Positions 1-7,102 of a DNA stretch of 64,000 nt are shown piece by piece. Origin of the DNA: DTYU01 sp040756575 (lineage in GTDB: Bacteria > Bacillota > Desulfotomaculia > Desulfotomaculales > Ammonificaceae); NCBI GenBank assembly GCA_040756575.1, contig JBFLYP010000003.1:1-64000 (forward strand), in the 5' to 3' direction. A model generated the notes under the pieces. It saw only the letters and a program-made list of their open reading frames with translations, was not told the origin of the DNA and made no database searches. Every line of letters begins with the position of its first letter. The first letter of the stretch is position 1. A program made the translations under genes and the position numbers.

Positions 1-230
1 TGTTTCTTCCGGGCCCGCTTGTCTTCTTCCAACCACTCATCGATGTCTTTTTTGTACCGGTCCAGCTTCGAGACCCGGTTTCCCAGTACCTCCGGCGGCG
101 GTGGGTTAAAGTCCTCCTGGTGGATGTATTTTTTCACGGTTTTTACATCAGATCCCGTCACTCTGGATACCTCGGCATAGTTTAGGCCTTTCTCAAAAAA
201 CAGTTCTCTGATACGATTAACTTGGGTCAT
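1..230 (-). CDS. istA: IS21-family transposase IstA, N-terminal part (runs off window)
   Basis: The minus strand from the ATG at 230 reads MTQVNRIRELFFEKGLNYAE followed by an HTH-like segment (VSRVTGSDVKTVKKYI) and then a charged stretch, all open to the window edge (about 76 codons). This is the typical start of IstA, the DDE transposase of IS21-family elements, in which an N-terminal helix-turn-helix binds the multiple terminal repeats. The catalytic core and the partner ATPase gene istB would lie outside the window to the left. Tandem terminal-type repeats lie directly upstream (313-400), as expected for an IS21 end. The family assignment rests on recalled similarity of this N-terminus. 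Confidence 0.8.
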   Translation of the reverse strand, partial: MTQVNRIRELFFEKGLNYAEVSRVTGSDVKTVKKYIHQEDFNPPPPEVLGNRVSKLDRYKKDIDEWLEEDKRARKK

Positions 231-392
231 TCGCAGCACCTCCGATTCTCCTCCCCTCATAGTTCTCTCAACTACAAGGGTAAGGGTTTTGGGGGACGCT
301 GCAATGGCCTTTCTGCAATAACAGGGAATTTTCTTTGCAACTTCAGGGAATTATTCTCTGCAATTCCCGGTAGTTCTATTTTGCAATAAACA
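1..392 (-). mobile_element. Right-hand end of an IS21-family insertion sequence
   Basis: Partial istA reads leftward out of the window and is preceded by short tandem repeats. IS21-family elements usually end in ACA/TGT, and an ACA at 390-392 inside the last repeat is a plausible outer boundary. The other end and the target duplication are not in the window, so the boundary is an inference. Confidence 0.6.
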
Positions 393-400
393 GGTAGCGG
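313..400. repeat. IS21-type multiple terminal repeats
   Basis: Four imperfect repeats starting with (C/T)TGCAA begin at 313, 335, 359 and 381, a spacing of 22, 24 and 22 bases. The first two continue as AACAGGGAATT and CTTCAGGGAATT, the later two are more diverged. A further CTGCAATGG occurs at 299. IS21 elements carry such multiple repeats at their ends as transposase binding sites. Confidence 0.6.
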
Positions 401-587
401 GAAGGATGCCCTTCCCTTTTCGCTGGCTAACCCGCTACAACAGGAATTTTTTTCTTATGCTGGTTTCTATAAAAGAAAATTCCTCCCGCAAAGGAGGAAA
501 CATTTCGCGGCCACCCCCACCGGCTCGGGGGCCGCATTTAAGAAAGCACGTACCTTCCTGAAAAACCGTTACTCGCTTCTGCCCACC
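401..587. other. Intergenic stretch between IS21 end and WYL regulator, small hairpins only
   Basis: No convincing gene. Two short hairpins are visible: TTCCTCC/GGAGGAA at 480-499 and a GC-rich stem GCGGCC.../...GGCCGC at 507-535. The second lies downstream of the WYL regulator gene and could end its transcript, but it lacks a clear T tract. Confidence 0.4.
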
Positions 588-1565
588 CTACGGTTGGTTC
601 ACTTCAGCCGCCCGGTAATGTTCCGCTGCGACCAGCTTCCGCAGGCTCGCCGGTGCCAGGACCTCTACCCGGCTGCCATAGTAAAGCAGCCAGTTCAGGA
701 AGTCAGGGGTGACTGCGATGTGCAGCCGGAAAAGGACGGTGCCGTCCGACTGTTCCTCGACCTGTTGGCTCGGGTGCCAGTGTTCCTCGGCCACACGCCG
801 CCCCGCCTCCGGCTCAAAACGCAGCACCACGTCCACCGCTTCGCCTGTGGCGCCGCGCATTATCCCCCAGGCCGGGCCAAGGTATGCCGCCAGGTCGAAT
901 TCTTCGGGAATCCGATACCGCTTATCCAACAAGGTGGCCTGCCGGATGCGGTCCACCTTGAAGACCAGTACGGCCTGCCGCCATTCACAGTAGGCGATTA
1001 GATGCCAGCTTCGCACATAAGGCATAACATGGTAGGGACAGACCACCCTTTCGCTTGCCTTCCCGCCCCGTGAGTGAGTCGCGTAGATCATCCGCACCTT
1101 GCGGCCTTGGATCAGTGCCTGGTTAAGGAGCATTAGCATCTGCTGCCGGTGTTCGCGCTGCGCGGAAACCACCGGTGTGCTGGCCGCCTGACGCAGCAGC
1201 GGGGCGAACTCTTGTGGGAAGAGGGCTTCCAGCCGGGTCAGTGCCGCCGACAGTTCTCCCGACCCGATGCCGGACACCTGACGCGCCGCCTGAAGAACAA
1301 GCAGTAAAGCCAGCGCCTCGGCGAAAGTGAACTGCAGCGCCGGCAGGCAAGGGGTCTTCTCAAAGTAATATCCTTCCCGTGAGCGTGCCAGCGGCAGTAC
1401 AAGGCCGTGGCGGATAACCTCCAGGTCCTTCTGGATCATCCGCTCGCTGACCTCAAAACGGGCGGCCAGGTCCCTGCGTAAGTAACGATGCGGGGATGTG
1501 GCGATAATCTGAACCAGTTCCAAGATGCGCGAAACCCGCTTCATCTCTTCGTAGGGTCGTCCCAT
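588..1565 (-). CDS. WYL domain-containing transcriptional regulator
   Basis: A 325-residue protein with a DeoR/HTH_11-type winged helix at about residues 9-60 (RRDLAARFEVSERMIQKDL), a WYL domain at about 140-215 (core RSWHLIAYCEWR and FKVDRI) and a C-terminal WCX-like extension ending near VEVLAPASL. WYL regulators are DNA-binding proteins whose WYL domain senses a ligand, often nucleic acid or nucleotide; they regulate stress, DNA damage and defence genes. The protein starts at MGRP, or seven codons later at MKRV, which matches family starts better. It stands alone next to an IS21 end, so its target is not evident. A 22-bp palindrome lies about 165 bp upstream. Confidence 0.85.
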   Translation of the reverse strand: MGRPYEEMKRVSRILELVQIIATSPHRYLRRDLAARFEVSERMIQKDLEVIRHGLVLPLARSREGYYFEKTPCLPALQFTFAEALALLLVLQAARQVSGIGSGELSAALTRLEALFPQEFAPLLRQAASTPVVSAQREHRQQMLMLLNQALIQGRKVRMIYATHSRGGKASERVVCPYHVMPYVRSWHLIAYCEWRQAVLVFKVDRIRQATLLDKRYRIPEEFDLAAYLGPAWGIMRGATGEAVDVVLRFEPEAGRRVAEEHWHPSQQVEEQSDGTVLFRLHIAVTPDFLNWLLYYGSRVEVLAPASLRKLVAAEHYRAAEVNQP

Positions 1566-2066
1566 ACCAGGAAAATCAGTACCGATCTTGTCCGCCTCCT
1601 GATATAGCTAATAACGCAGCAACGGGTACCCTGCTATTCCCGCTTTAAACGACCGCTTTAAGGATTTTTAAAATAGTTTTAAAAAATTCTCTGATTGCTG
1701 ACTTATAATAACCGTAAGCGGCTTGTCACTGCCGTTTGGAAACGGCAGTATCGCAAAGCGTGCCGTAATCGGGGCATTTTGACGGTTTTTCGCAGGCCGA
1801 TGCTTCCGGCAGCAGGGGCTTGCGCATGTCAGGCAGTACTGTCAAAGCGATCTCCTGATTCAATCTTTGACATTTTTACATTATTCCCTGCAAATCGCCG
1901 GGAAGTTGTTCCACTTTCTTTAGGAAGGAAAAACACTGATTATTCAAATCGATCGAGCCTTTGTCATTGACTCCAGCCAGTCTCAAACGGTGGGTAGGTC
2001 TCTTCCAGGCCCGCCGAGCGCACCTCAAGAGGAAGCGCCCTCAATTAGACGGCGATCTAACCCGCC
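1566..2066. other. 500-bp intergenic region with two inverted repeats
   Basis: No convincing gene; a 91-codon plus-strand reading frame has no recognisable family and a poor context. Visible structures are a near-perfect 22-bp palindrome at 1728-1749 and a TGTCAAAG...CTTTGACA inverted repeat at 1840-1872. Confidence 0.5.
1728..1749. promoter_or_regulatory. 22-bp palindrome, possible operator
   Basis: ACTGCCGTTT and AAACGGCAGT are exact inverted repeats separated by only GG. It lies upstream of the WYL regulator gene, so autoregulatory binding is possible, but nothing in the sequence proves function. Confidence 0.3.
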
Positions 2067-2636
2067 CTACTGAAGCGGGGCGGCCCCGCCCCTTTCCATG
2101 TCCTGCTTGGCCTGCTCAATAAGTTTCGACGTTACGTTGTAGCAGATGCTCAGTAAGGCGGTTATGCCCACTAATGGGACTACTTCGAGCTCCTCTAACA
2201 GGTGGGCTACCCTTTCACTGGTTTCCTCGGCCTTTTTGCGTACTTCCGGATCTATACCGGCGGTATACATAAAACTCTCCCAAAGTGGCGCCATATCCTT
2301 GATAAACAGCTTCTCGAAAGCTTTATCCTCCTCCGCTTTGTTCGCCGGAAGGTGAAGATCGTCTTCTCCGGCCGACCCGCACTCTTCCAAGGCGGCTTTT
2401 AAACCCTCCTGTTCGGCTTCCCTCCGTGCCTGCCCCAGATAATTCAACGCTCCGCCATATGCCAAGATTATAAGGGCGGCGATGCCTGCCGCTTGACTGG
2501 CTTCGAGCTTGCCAAGCAGGGCGGCGATTTCCGCGCCGATTTTGGCTGCCTCCTCCCTAACCTGCGGGTTGGTATCTGCAACGTTAATACATTCCTTCCA
2601 TACCTTTAAAATTTCGTTTGAGAACAACCCCTCCAA
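2067..2636 (-). CDS. Unknown protein with internal tandem duplication
   Basis: A 189-residue acidic helical protein of no family I recognise. Residues 3-77 and about 106-182 are two copies of one domain: each has an LWE/VWKE-type start, a DPEVR/NPQVR segment, an E-rich stretch VAHLLEELE / IAALLGKLE, then a hydrophobic helix VGITALLSI / AGIAALIIL and a QAK/QAR basic end. A charged linker of about 28 residues joins them. The TTG start at 2636 is supported by AGGAGGG at 2643-2649, six bases upstream. The hydrophobic segments could be amphipathic or membrane-contacting. It is flanked by unrelated genes and no function can be inferred. Confidence 0.65.
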   Translation of the reverse strand: MEGLFSNEILKVWKECINVADTNPQVREEAAKIGAEIAALLGKLEASQAAGIAALIILAYGGALNYLGQARREAEQEGLKAALEECGSAGEDDLHLPANKAEEDKAFEKLFIKDMAPLWESFMYTAGIDPEVRKKAEETSERVAHLLEELEVVPLVGITALLSICYNVTSKLIEQAKQDMERGGAAPLQ

Positions 2637-2851
2637 AACTTTCCCTCCTTCGTTTTTACCGCATTATAACATACTCGAACAATCTCGCTTCTCCCTCATG
2701 GCTTCAGCCGGGAATAGCGCCTCCCTTGATTGCGGAAAAGGCCTTTCTAACGCGGCGGGAACAAAACCTTCCCCACAGCTTAAATGGGATGGCCTAACCG
2801 CCTTTGGCCGAAAAAGGCAAGGCCCATGTTTCGAAGGTGGGGATTTTGGAT
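2637..2851. other. Intergenic region between unknown gene and tRNA-Trp terminator
   Basis: I see only the ribosome binding site of the leftward gene (2643-2649). No other gene, repeat or RNA is apparent. Confidence 0.4.
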
Positions 2852-2892
2852 AAAAAAAACGGCCTCCTTTTGGCATAACCTTGGAGACCGTT
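2852..2892 (-). terminator. Rho-independent terminator after tRNA-Trp
   Basis: On the minus strand AACGGTCTCC pairs with GGAGGCCGTT (ten pairs with one G-T) around a 15-base loop and is followed by an eight-base T run. It lies about 120 bases downstream of the tRNA-Trp 3' end. Confidence 0.8.
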
Positions 2893-3010
2893 GTCGTTAA
2901 ACGGGGCTTTACGGAAAACGGTTTTCACGCTTTTACGGTCATTTTTAGAGCAACGCTTAATTCAAACCGCTGCTCTGCCAAAACGCTCAAATCCGCTTGC
3001 AGTCTTCTTC

Positions 3011-3086
3011 TGGCGGGGGAGGCAGGACTCGAACCCACAACCTTCGGTTTTGGAGACCGCTGCTCTACCAATTGAGCCACTCCCCC
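3011..3086 (-). tRNA. tRNA-Trp (anticodon CCA)
   Basis: A 76-nt cloverleaf is read on the minus strand: acceptor GGGGGAG/CTCCCCC, D arm GCTC/GAGC, anticodon loop CTCCAAA (anticodon CCA), T arm GTGGG-TTCGAGT-CCTGC, discriminator G and encoded CCA. The top pair of the anticodon stem (G27-A43) is mismatched. Confidence 0.95.
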
Positions 3087-3220
3087 GCAATCCCCAATTT
3101 TGAATTATAAACGAAGTTACCGTTGAAGTCAATCTCAACGCGCCGTCCGGCTGGAACAGAAGCCTACCGTCAGGATAAATTAATTGAAAACGTGAAACCA
3201 TAAGAAGCGGAGGTGATATT

Positions 3221-3574
3221 ATGAGCAAGACGGGATACGCTCTTCTGATCAAATTTATCATGACCTTTGTTTTCGCCGGGTTCGCCTTTGCCCTTATCAA
3301 CCAAAACGCATGGGGATGGATTTTTCTCGCTGCTTTGGCTGCTACCGCCATGAACTACCTGGTAGGCGATCTCTGGCTGCTTCCAAACTACGGCAATATC
3401 GTTGCTTCTGTTGGCAACGGCATAGTCGGGGTGCTGACGGTTTGGGTGTTGAATCTGCTTATCCCAGCCTTTGATACGACTTTTGCCGCCCTGGTAGTTT
3501 TTGCCGTATTGATCGTGATAGGGGAATACTTCTATCACCAGTACCTGTTCCGCGGCGAAAAAGTTGCCCCTTAG
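3221..3574 (+). CDS. DUF2512 (YndM-like) small membrane protein
   Basis: A 117-residue very hydrophobic protein with about four membrane helices (residues 7-27, 30-48, 57-80, 85-105), including LVGDLWLLPNYGN, a characteristic block of the DUF2512/YndM family of Firmicutes. The family has no known function. AGGAGGTGAT-like Shine-Dalgarno sequence (GGAGGTGAT) precedes the ATG. It is one of only two plus-strand genes in the window and converges on the btu operon. A copy of the dispersed intergenic repeat lies just downstream. Confidence 0.8.
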   Translation: MSKTGYALLIKFIMTFVFAGFAFALINQNAWGWIFLAALAATAMNYLVGDLWLLPNYGNIVASVGNGIVGVLTVWVLNLLIPAFDTTFAALVVFAVLIVIGEYFYHQYLFRGEKVAP

Positions 3575-3627
3575 GCGTCCCAAAGCAAAACGAATGAAAC
3601 AGCACCCATTCAAGCGGTACCACGGAG

Positions 3628-3704
3628 TATGAAAATGGGACGAATAGACCTACAAGCTGGTTACTTAGATGCAAAAGAGTAACATAAGCGGAACGCGACG
3701 AGGT
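3628..3704 (-). repeat. Dispersed intergenic repeat, copy A (partial)
   Basis: Read on the minus strand it matches the core shared with copies C, E and F: CCTCG..GCGTTCCG, then GTTACT...AGTAAC hairpin, then AGGTCTATTCG and CCCATTTTCAT. The hairpin modules seen in other copies are missing. Confidence 0.7.
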
Positions 3705-3738
3705 GTTCCCCCCATTTAAATTAAGTGAGAACCGGCCG

Positions 3739-4509
3739 TCAGAGCATTAACTGTGGACAGTTCCGGTCAGGGTGACGGCAGATTGTTACCCCTATTCCAT
3801 ATGCCGCCTGAATGTTTTCGGGAGTTAGCACTGCGTCCGGCGCACCCTGAGCTGCTATGCGACCTTCTTTCAGGAGAATCAGCCGGTCGAAGTATGCTGC
3901 TGCGAGGTTAAGGTCGTGCAAAGCGGCTATGACGGCTATACCCCGCTCAGTACTTAAACGGCGCAACAGTTCGAGAGTTGCTGCCTGGCAGGCGATATCG
4001 AGGTGGGCGGTAGGTTCGTCCAGCAAGAGGATTTCCGGCTGTTGGGCAAGGGCGCGGGCGATGGCCACGCGCTGCCGTTCTCCCCCGCTTAGACTGGTAA
4101 CCGGACGCTGAGCCATGTGCCCCAGTCCGGTCGCACGTATGGCTTCCGCAACGGCGGCGAAGTCTGCTCCGCCTTCCCGCCGTAGCCGGTTCAGGTACGG
4201 GTAGCGCCCCATCATCACCACCTGTTGTACCGTAAATCCGAAGTCCATAGGGTTATGCTGGGGAACTACGGCCATCCGGCGGGCTACTTCAATTTGTTTC
4301 ATACAAGAGAGGTCACGGCCGTCAAGAAGTACACTGCCGGTTTCTGGGCGCAGTATGCCTGAAATTATTTTAATGAGCGTGGTCTTCCCCGCCCCGTTTG
4401 GTCCAATTAGGCTAAGCAGCGTACCTCCGCCCAGTTCAAAGCTGATCCCCGAGAGCACGGTCGTTCCGTTATAACTGAAGCTGACGTTTCTCATAGCCAG
4501 GTTAGGCAA
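3739..4509 (-). CDS. btuD: Corrinoid ABC transporter ATP-binding protein
   Basis: A 256-residue ABC ATPase with Walker A GPNGAGKTT, signature LSGGERQR, Walker B LLLDEPTAHLD and switch histidine ALHDLNLAA in the expected order. It belongs to the FecE/BtuD family that energises uptake of vitamin B12, haem or ferric siderophores. It is the last gene of a three-gene operon (binding protein, permease, ATPase) that begins behind a cobalamin riboswitch; this is the main reason for choosing corrinoid over iron. It starts 15 bases after the permease stop. The substrate cannot be read from this subunit itself. Confidence 0.9.
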   Translation of the reverse strand: MPNLAMRNVSFSYNGTTVLSGISFELGGGTLLSLIGPNGAGKTTLIKIISGILRPETGSVLLDGRDLSCMKQIEVARRMAVVPQHNPMDFGFTVQQVVMMGRYPYLNRLRREGGADFAAVAEAIRATGLGHMAQRPVTSLSGGERQRVAIARALAQQPEILLLDEPTAHLDIACQAATLELLRRLSTERGIAVIAALHDLNLAAAYFDRLILLKEGRIAAQGAPDAVLTPENIQAAYGIGVTICRHPDRNCPQLML

Positions 4510-4524
4510 GAACGGAACCCCCTT

Positions 4525-5598
4525 TTAAATCTCACCGCGCCTCCGCCAAAGGAGATATGCGAAGAACGGCCCCCCGCAGATCGCAGTGATGATGCCCACC
4601 GGTATCTCTCCAGGGGCGATCACCATCCGTGCCAAAAGGTCGGCTCCGACCAGGAAGGTTGCCCCTGTTAGAACAGCAGCCGGAAGGAGAAGCCGGTGGT
4701 CCGGACCGAAGACCAACCGTGCAACATGAGGGATAATCAGCCCCACAAACCCGATGGGTCCGGCTACGGCAACAGAAGCCGCGGTCAGAAGCGTGGCGGC
4801 ACCCAGCAGAAGTTTTTTAACCTTCTCTACCGGTACGCCGAGGTGCTGCGCATTCTCTTCGCCGAGCAGCAGGACGTTTAGCTCGCGGGTTAGGCAGGCC
4901 AAGAGCATGAGGGTGGCAACGATGTACGGCAGCGCAATAGCCACATGACTCCAGTTCCGTGCGGAAAAGCTGCCCATAAGCCAGTAAATCAACGGCTGAA
5001 GACGGCTGCCGCTAACGAAGACCAACAGCGAAACGACGGAGCCGAAGAAGGAGGCTACGGCGATCCCTGCAAGAAGCAGCGCTCCCACTGACACTCTGTT
5101 TGTACTTTGCGCTAAACTGAAAACCATCATTACGGCACCCAACGCACCCAAAAAGGCGAAAACCGGCAGGGCTCCGAATGATCCGATGAGGAAGCCGGGG
5201 TAAATGAGGATGGCAAGGCAGCCCCCAAGCGCCGCACCCGAAGATGCACCGATAAGGTACGGGTCGGCAAGCGGGTTTCGGAAAAGCGCCTGCAGAACTA
5301 CACCTGCCGCAGCCAGCGCTGCTCCGGCCAGCGCAGCCAGGATAACGCGCGGCAGCCGTACCAACATGATGATTGTTTCATGCACCGGTGATACGGTCGT
5401 GTTACATAGATTTCCCACGACCGGAAGCTTAGCAAATATGATGGTAACTATTTCCCCGGGCGGAACAGGAACTGCCCCGGTGCCGGTTGCTGCAATAATC
5501 GTGACGGTAAGGATAAACGGCAACAGCAAGACCGCTGCACGCCTGCGCCCAAATGTTAACGACGTGAAATACCGGCTTTTATCGTCAGCCGCGCACAT
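4525..5598 (-). CDS. btuC: Corrinoid ABC transporter permease
   Basis: A FecCD/BtuC-type permease of 357 residues with about ten membrane helices; family blocks visible are VRLPRVILAALAGAAL, NPLADPYLIGASSGA and GPIGFVGLIIPHVAR, the last part being the coupling helix region that contacts the ATPase. The frame is open upstream to 5661, but that would overlap the binding-protein gene. The ATG at 5598 follows AGCGGGGAAAGC and leaves a ten-base gap, so I chose it. It forms the membrane channel of the riboswitch-controlled corrinoid importer. Confidence 0.9.
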   Translation of the reverse strand: MCAADDKSRYFTSLTFGRRRAAVLLLPFILTVTIIAATGTGAVPVPPGEIVTIIFAKLPVVGNLCNTTVSPVHETIIMLVRLPRVILAALAGAALAAAGVVLQALFRNPLADPYLIGASSGAALGGCLAILIYPGFLIGSFGALPVFAFLGALGAVMMVFSLAQSTNRVSVGALLLAGIAVASFFGSVVSLLVFVSGSRLQPLIYWLMGSFSARNWSHVAIALPYIVATLMLLACLTRELNVLLLGEENAQHLGVPVEKVKKLLLGAATLLTAASVAVAGPIGFVGLIIPHVARLVFGPDHRLLLPAAVLTGATFLVGADLLARMVIAPGEIPVGIITAICGGPFFAYLLWRRRGEI

Positions 5599-5608
5599 GC
5601 TTTCCCCG

Positions 5609-6544
5609 CTACCGAAAAAGTTCAGGGTGAATGGCCCGCGCAAAAGCCTCAAGACCGGCAACGATGCGTGGTCCGGGACGGTTCACCAGGTCGGCATGTA
5701 CCGTATAAATGCGGTCGTTCTTGATGCAGTTGAGGTTTTGCCATCCCTTGCGTGCTTTAACCTGTTCCCTTGTGGGGGTCCCTTCCCCGTGGCCGTATGA
5801 ATTGATCAAGACGTCGGGGTTTTTCGCCAACACCGCCTCCAAGCTGTACTCAGGGTATTTTTTGCGGGCGTCGGAAGCGATGTTAATCCCTCCGGCTAAG
5901 GTAATCAGGTCGTCGATAAACGTACCGGGCCCGGCCGTCATCAGCGGCTCGTACCAGAGTTCGTAAAAAACCTTAGGTTTCTTGCTTTCAGGCAGGGAGC
6001 AGGTTTTTGATGTTACAGCATCAATTCGTTTCTCTAAGTCCGCGGCCAGCCTTCCGGCAGCACGGGTCGCTCCCGTTGCCCTGCCCACCAGTTGTACGTT
6101 TTTAATTATATCCTCCACAGTCTCAGGGGCAATAACGAGCACTGGGATACCATGGTTCTCCAGTGCGCTAACGATCTCCCCTTGTTGGTCGGAGGCCAAC
6201 ACAAGATCCGGCTGTTGCGCAAGTATCTTCTCAAGGCTGGGATCAGCAAAACCGCCGATTTTAGGCTTTTTCTCAGCTTCAGGTGGAAAATTACAGTAAG
6301 TTGTTACGCCAACTAACTTGCCTTCCAGGCCGAGCGCAAATACAATCTCGGTATTGCTCGGAGCAAGAGATACTATACGTTCCGGAAACTTTTTTATTAC
6401 CACTGTACGGTTAACGTTATCGCGGAGGGTAACAGGAGAATCCCCCCCGCTGGTTCCTCCGGACTGCTGCCGGCCGCAGCCCGATATTAAAGGCAAAACC
6501 ATTAATGTTGCAAGTGCTGCGAGAATAATTAATACTTTTCTCAT
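5609..6544 (-). CDS. btuF: Corrinoid ABC transporter substrate-binding lipoprotein
   Basis: A 311-residue periplasmic-binding-protein-like lipoprotein (BtuF/FhuD fold, Peripla_BP_2). The ATG at 6544 (MRKVLI) follows AGAGAGG; a longer frame to 6577 is less likely. The N-terminal hydrophobic stretch ends in lipobox LISGC, so the mature Cys is lipid-anchored outside the membrane. Typical blocks are RIVSLAPSNTEIVFALGL, KPKIGGFADPSLEKI, and VFYELWYEPLMTAGPGTFI. It captures the ligand for BtuCD. The gene is the first after a cobalamin riboswitch and terminator, indicating repression by high corrinoid. Confidence 0.9.
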   Translation of the reverse strand: MRKVLIILAALATLMVLPLISGCGRQQSGGTSGGDSPVTLRDNVNRTVVIKKFPERIVSLAPSNTEIVFALGLEGKLVGVTTYCNFPPEAEKKPKIGGFADPSLEKILAQQPDLVLASDQQGEIVSALENHGIPVLVIAPETVEDIIKNVQLVGRATGATRAAGRLAADLEKRIDAVTSKTCSLPESKKPKVFYELWYEPLMTAGPGTFIDDLITLAGGINIASDARKKYPEYSLEAVLAKNPDVLINSYGHGEGTPTREQVKARKGWQNLNCIKNDRIYTVHADLVNRPGPRIVAGLEAFARAIHPELFR

Positions 6545-6606
6545 CTGAAAAACCTCTCTTTCTTCTGTTGCTACCAAGTCTCCAGTCCTTTTGCTGACAC
6601 CCTCCG

Positions 6607-6638
6607 AAAAAAACGATCCCGGCCGCGAAGGACCGGGA
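6607..6638 (-). terminator. Leader terminator between riboswitch and btuF
   Basis: On the minus strand TCCCGG-T-CC and GG-C-CGGGA form a stem around TTCGC, followed by TCG and seven T. It lies between the riboswitch and the btuF start codon, so it is the likely expression platform that stops transcription when cobalamin is bound. Confidence 0.75.
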
Positions 6639-6699
6639 GTATCTGTCTGAATGTCGGCTAAACAACCCCCTTTCCGCGAAGGAGAGTAATTTAAAGCAA

Positions 6700-7062
6700 A
6701 CAGGCAGGTCTCCTGGCTCCCGGGTCACCGCGGGTTCCGGCCTTCCCCACCCGGCACTCAACCTAAAGAGACCTGCTCCTTTTACCTTTAACGTGTTATA
6801 TTTGCTTTCAAATTCCACATTTATAGGCAAAGGGTACCGTTCTCCCAATTGAGTACCGGGATGAGTGGCGTTTCGGAACCGCTCTCCGGTTACAGTGGCG
6901 GGACCGCGCCGGACTTGCACCGGTCTTCCCTATTCTCCCCAACTCGGTCGTCAGCCGTCAACTTTTTGGAGAACTCGCGAAAGCAGATTCTTCCGCTTTC
7001 TCCGACCTCCGACCTCCGGCATCTGATTTCCGACTTCTCGATTAAGGGCACCTGTTCACTTT
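6700..7062 (-). promoter_or_regulatory. Cobalamin (B12) riboswitch with two long inserts
   Basis: On the minus strand the conserved blocks come in order: AGGTGCCC (7053-7046), AATAGGGAA, CCGGTGCAAGTCCGG, GCGGTCCCGCCACTGT, AACGCCACTC, GGGGAAGGCCGG, and the B12 box AGCCAGGAGACCTGCC (about 6718-6703). It precedes btuFCD. Between AGGTGCCC and AATAGGGAA there are about 110 extra bases (6935-7045), and between the AACGCCACTC block and its pairing partner about 100 extra bases (6760-6862). Both positions are normally short peripheral loops. Confidence 0.9.
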
Positions 7063-7102
7063 CATATGCAGTTGTCACGGTTCGATAAAAATAAAAATAT
7101 TC

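Noticed and set aside
594..1001. Plus-strand frames at 594-1001 and 709-993
   Set aside because: They are antisense to the WYL regulator and show no domain.
1695..1970. 91-codon plus-strand frame
   Set aside because: Composition and context are poor, includes the palindrome at 1728, no recognisable domain.
2881..3086. Integrative element attachment site at tRNA-Trp
   Set aside because: The repeated fragments match the anticodon/D arm, not the 3' end used for integration, and no integrase gene is near.
3170..3613. 147-codon minus-strand frame opposite the DUF2512 gene
   Set aside because: It is the antisense shadow of a gene with a strong ribosome binding site and membrane-protein family pattern.
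6417..6920. 167-codon minus-strand frame across the btuF leader
   Set aside because: It runs through the cobalamin riboswitch and terminator and into btuF in another frame; no protein family.
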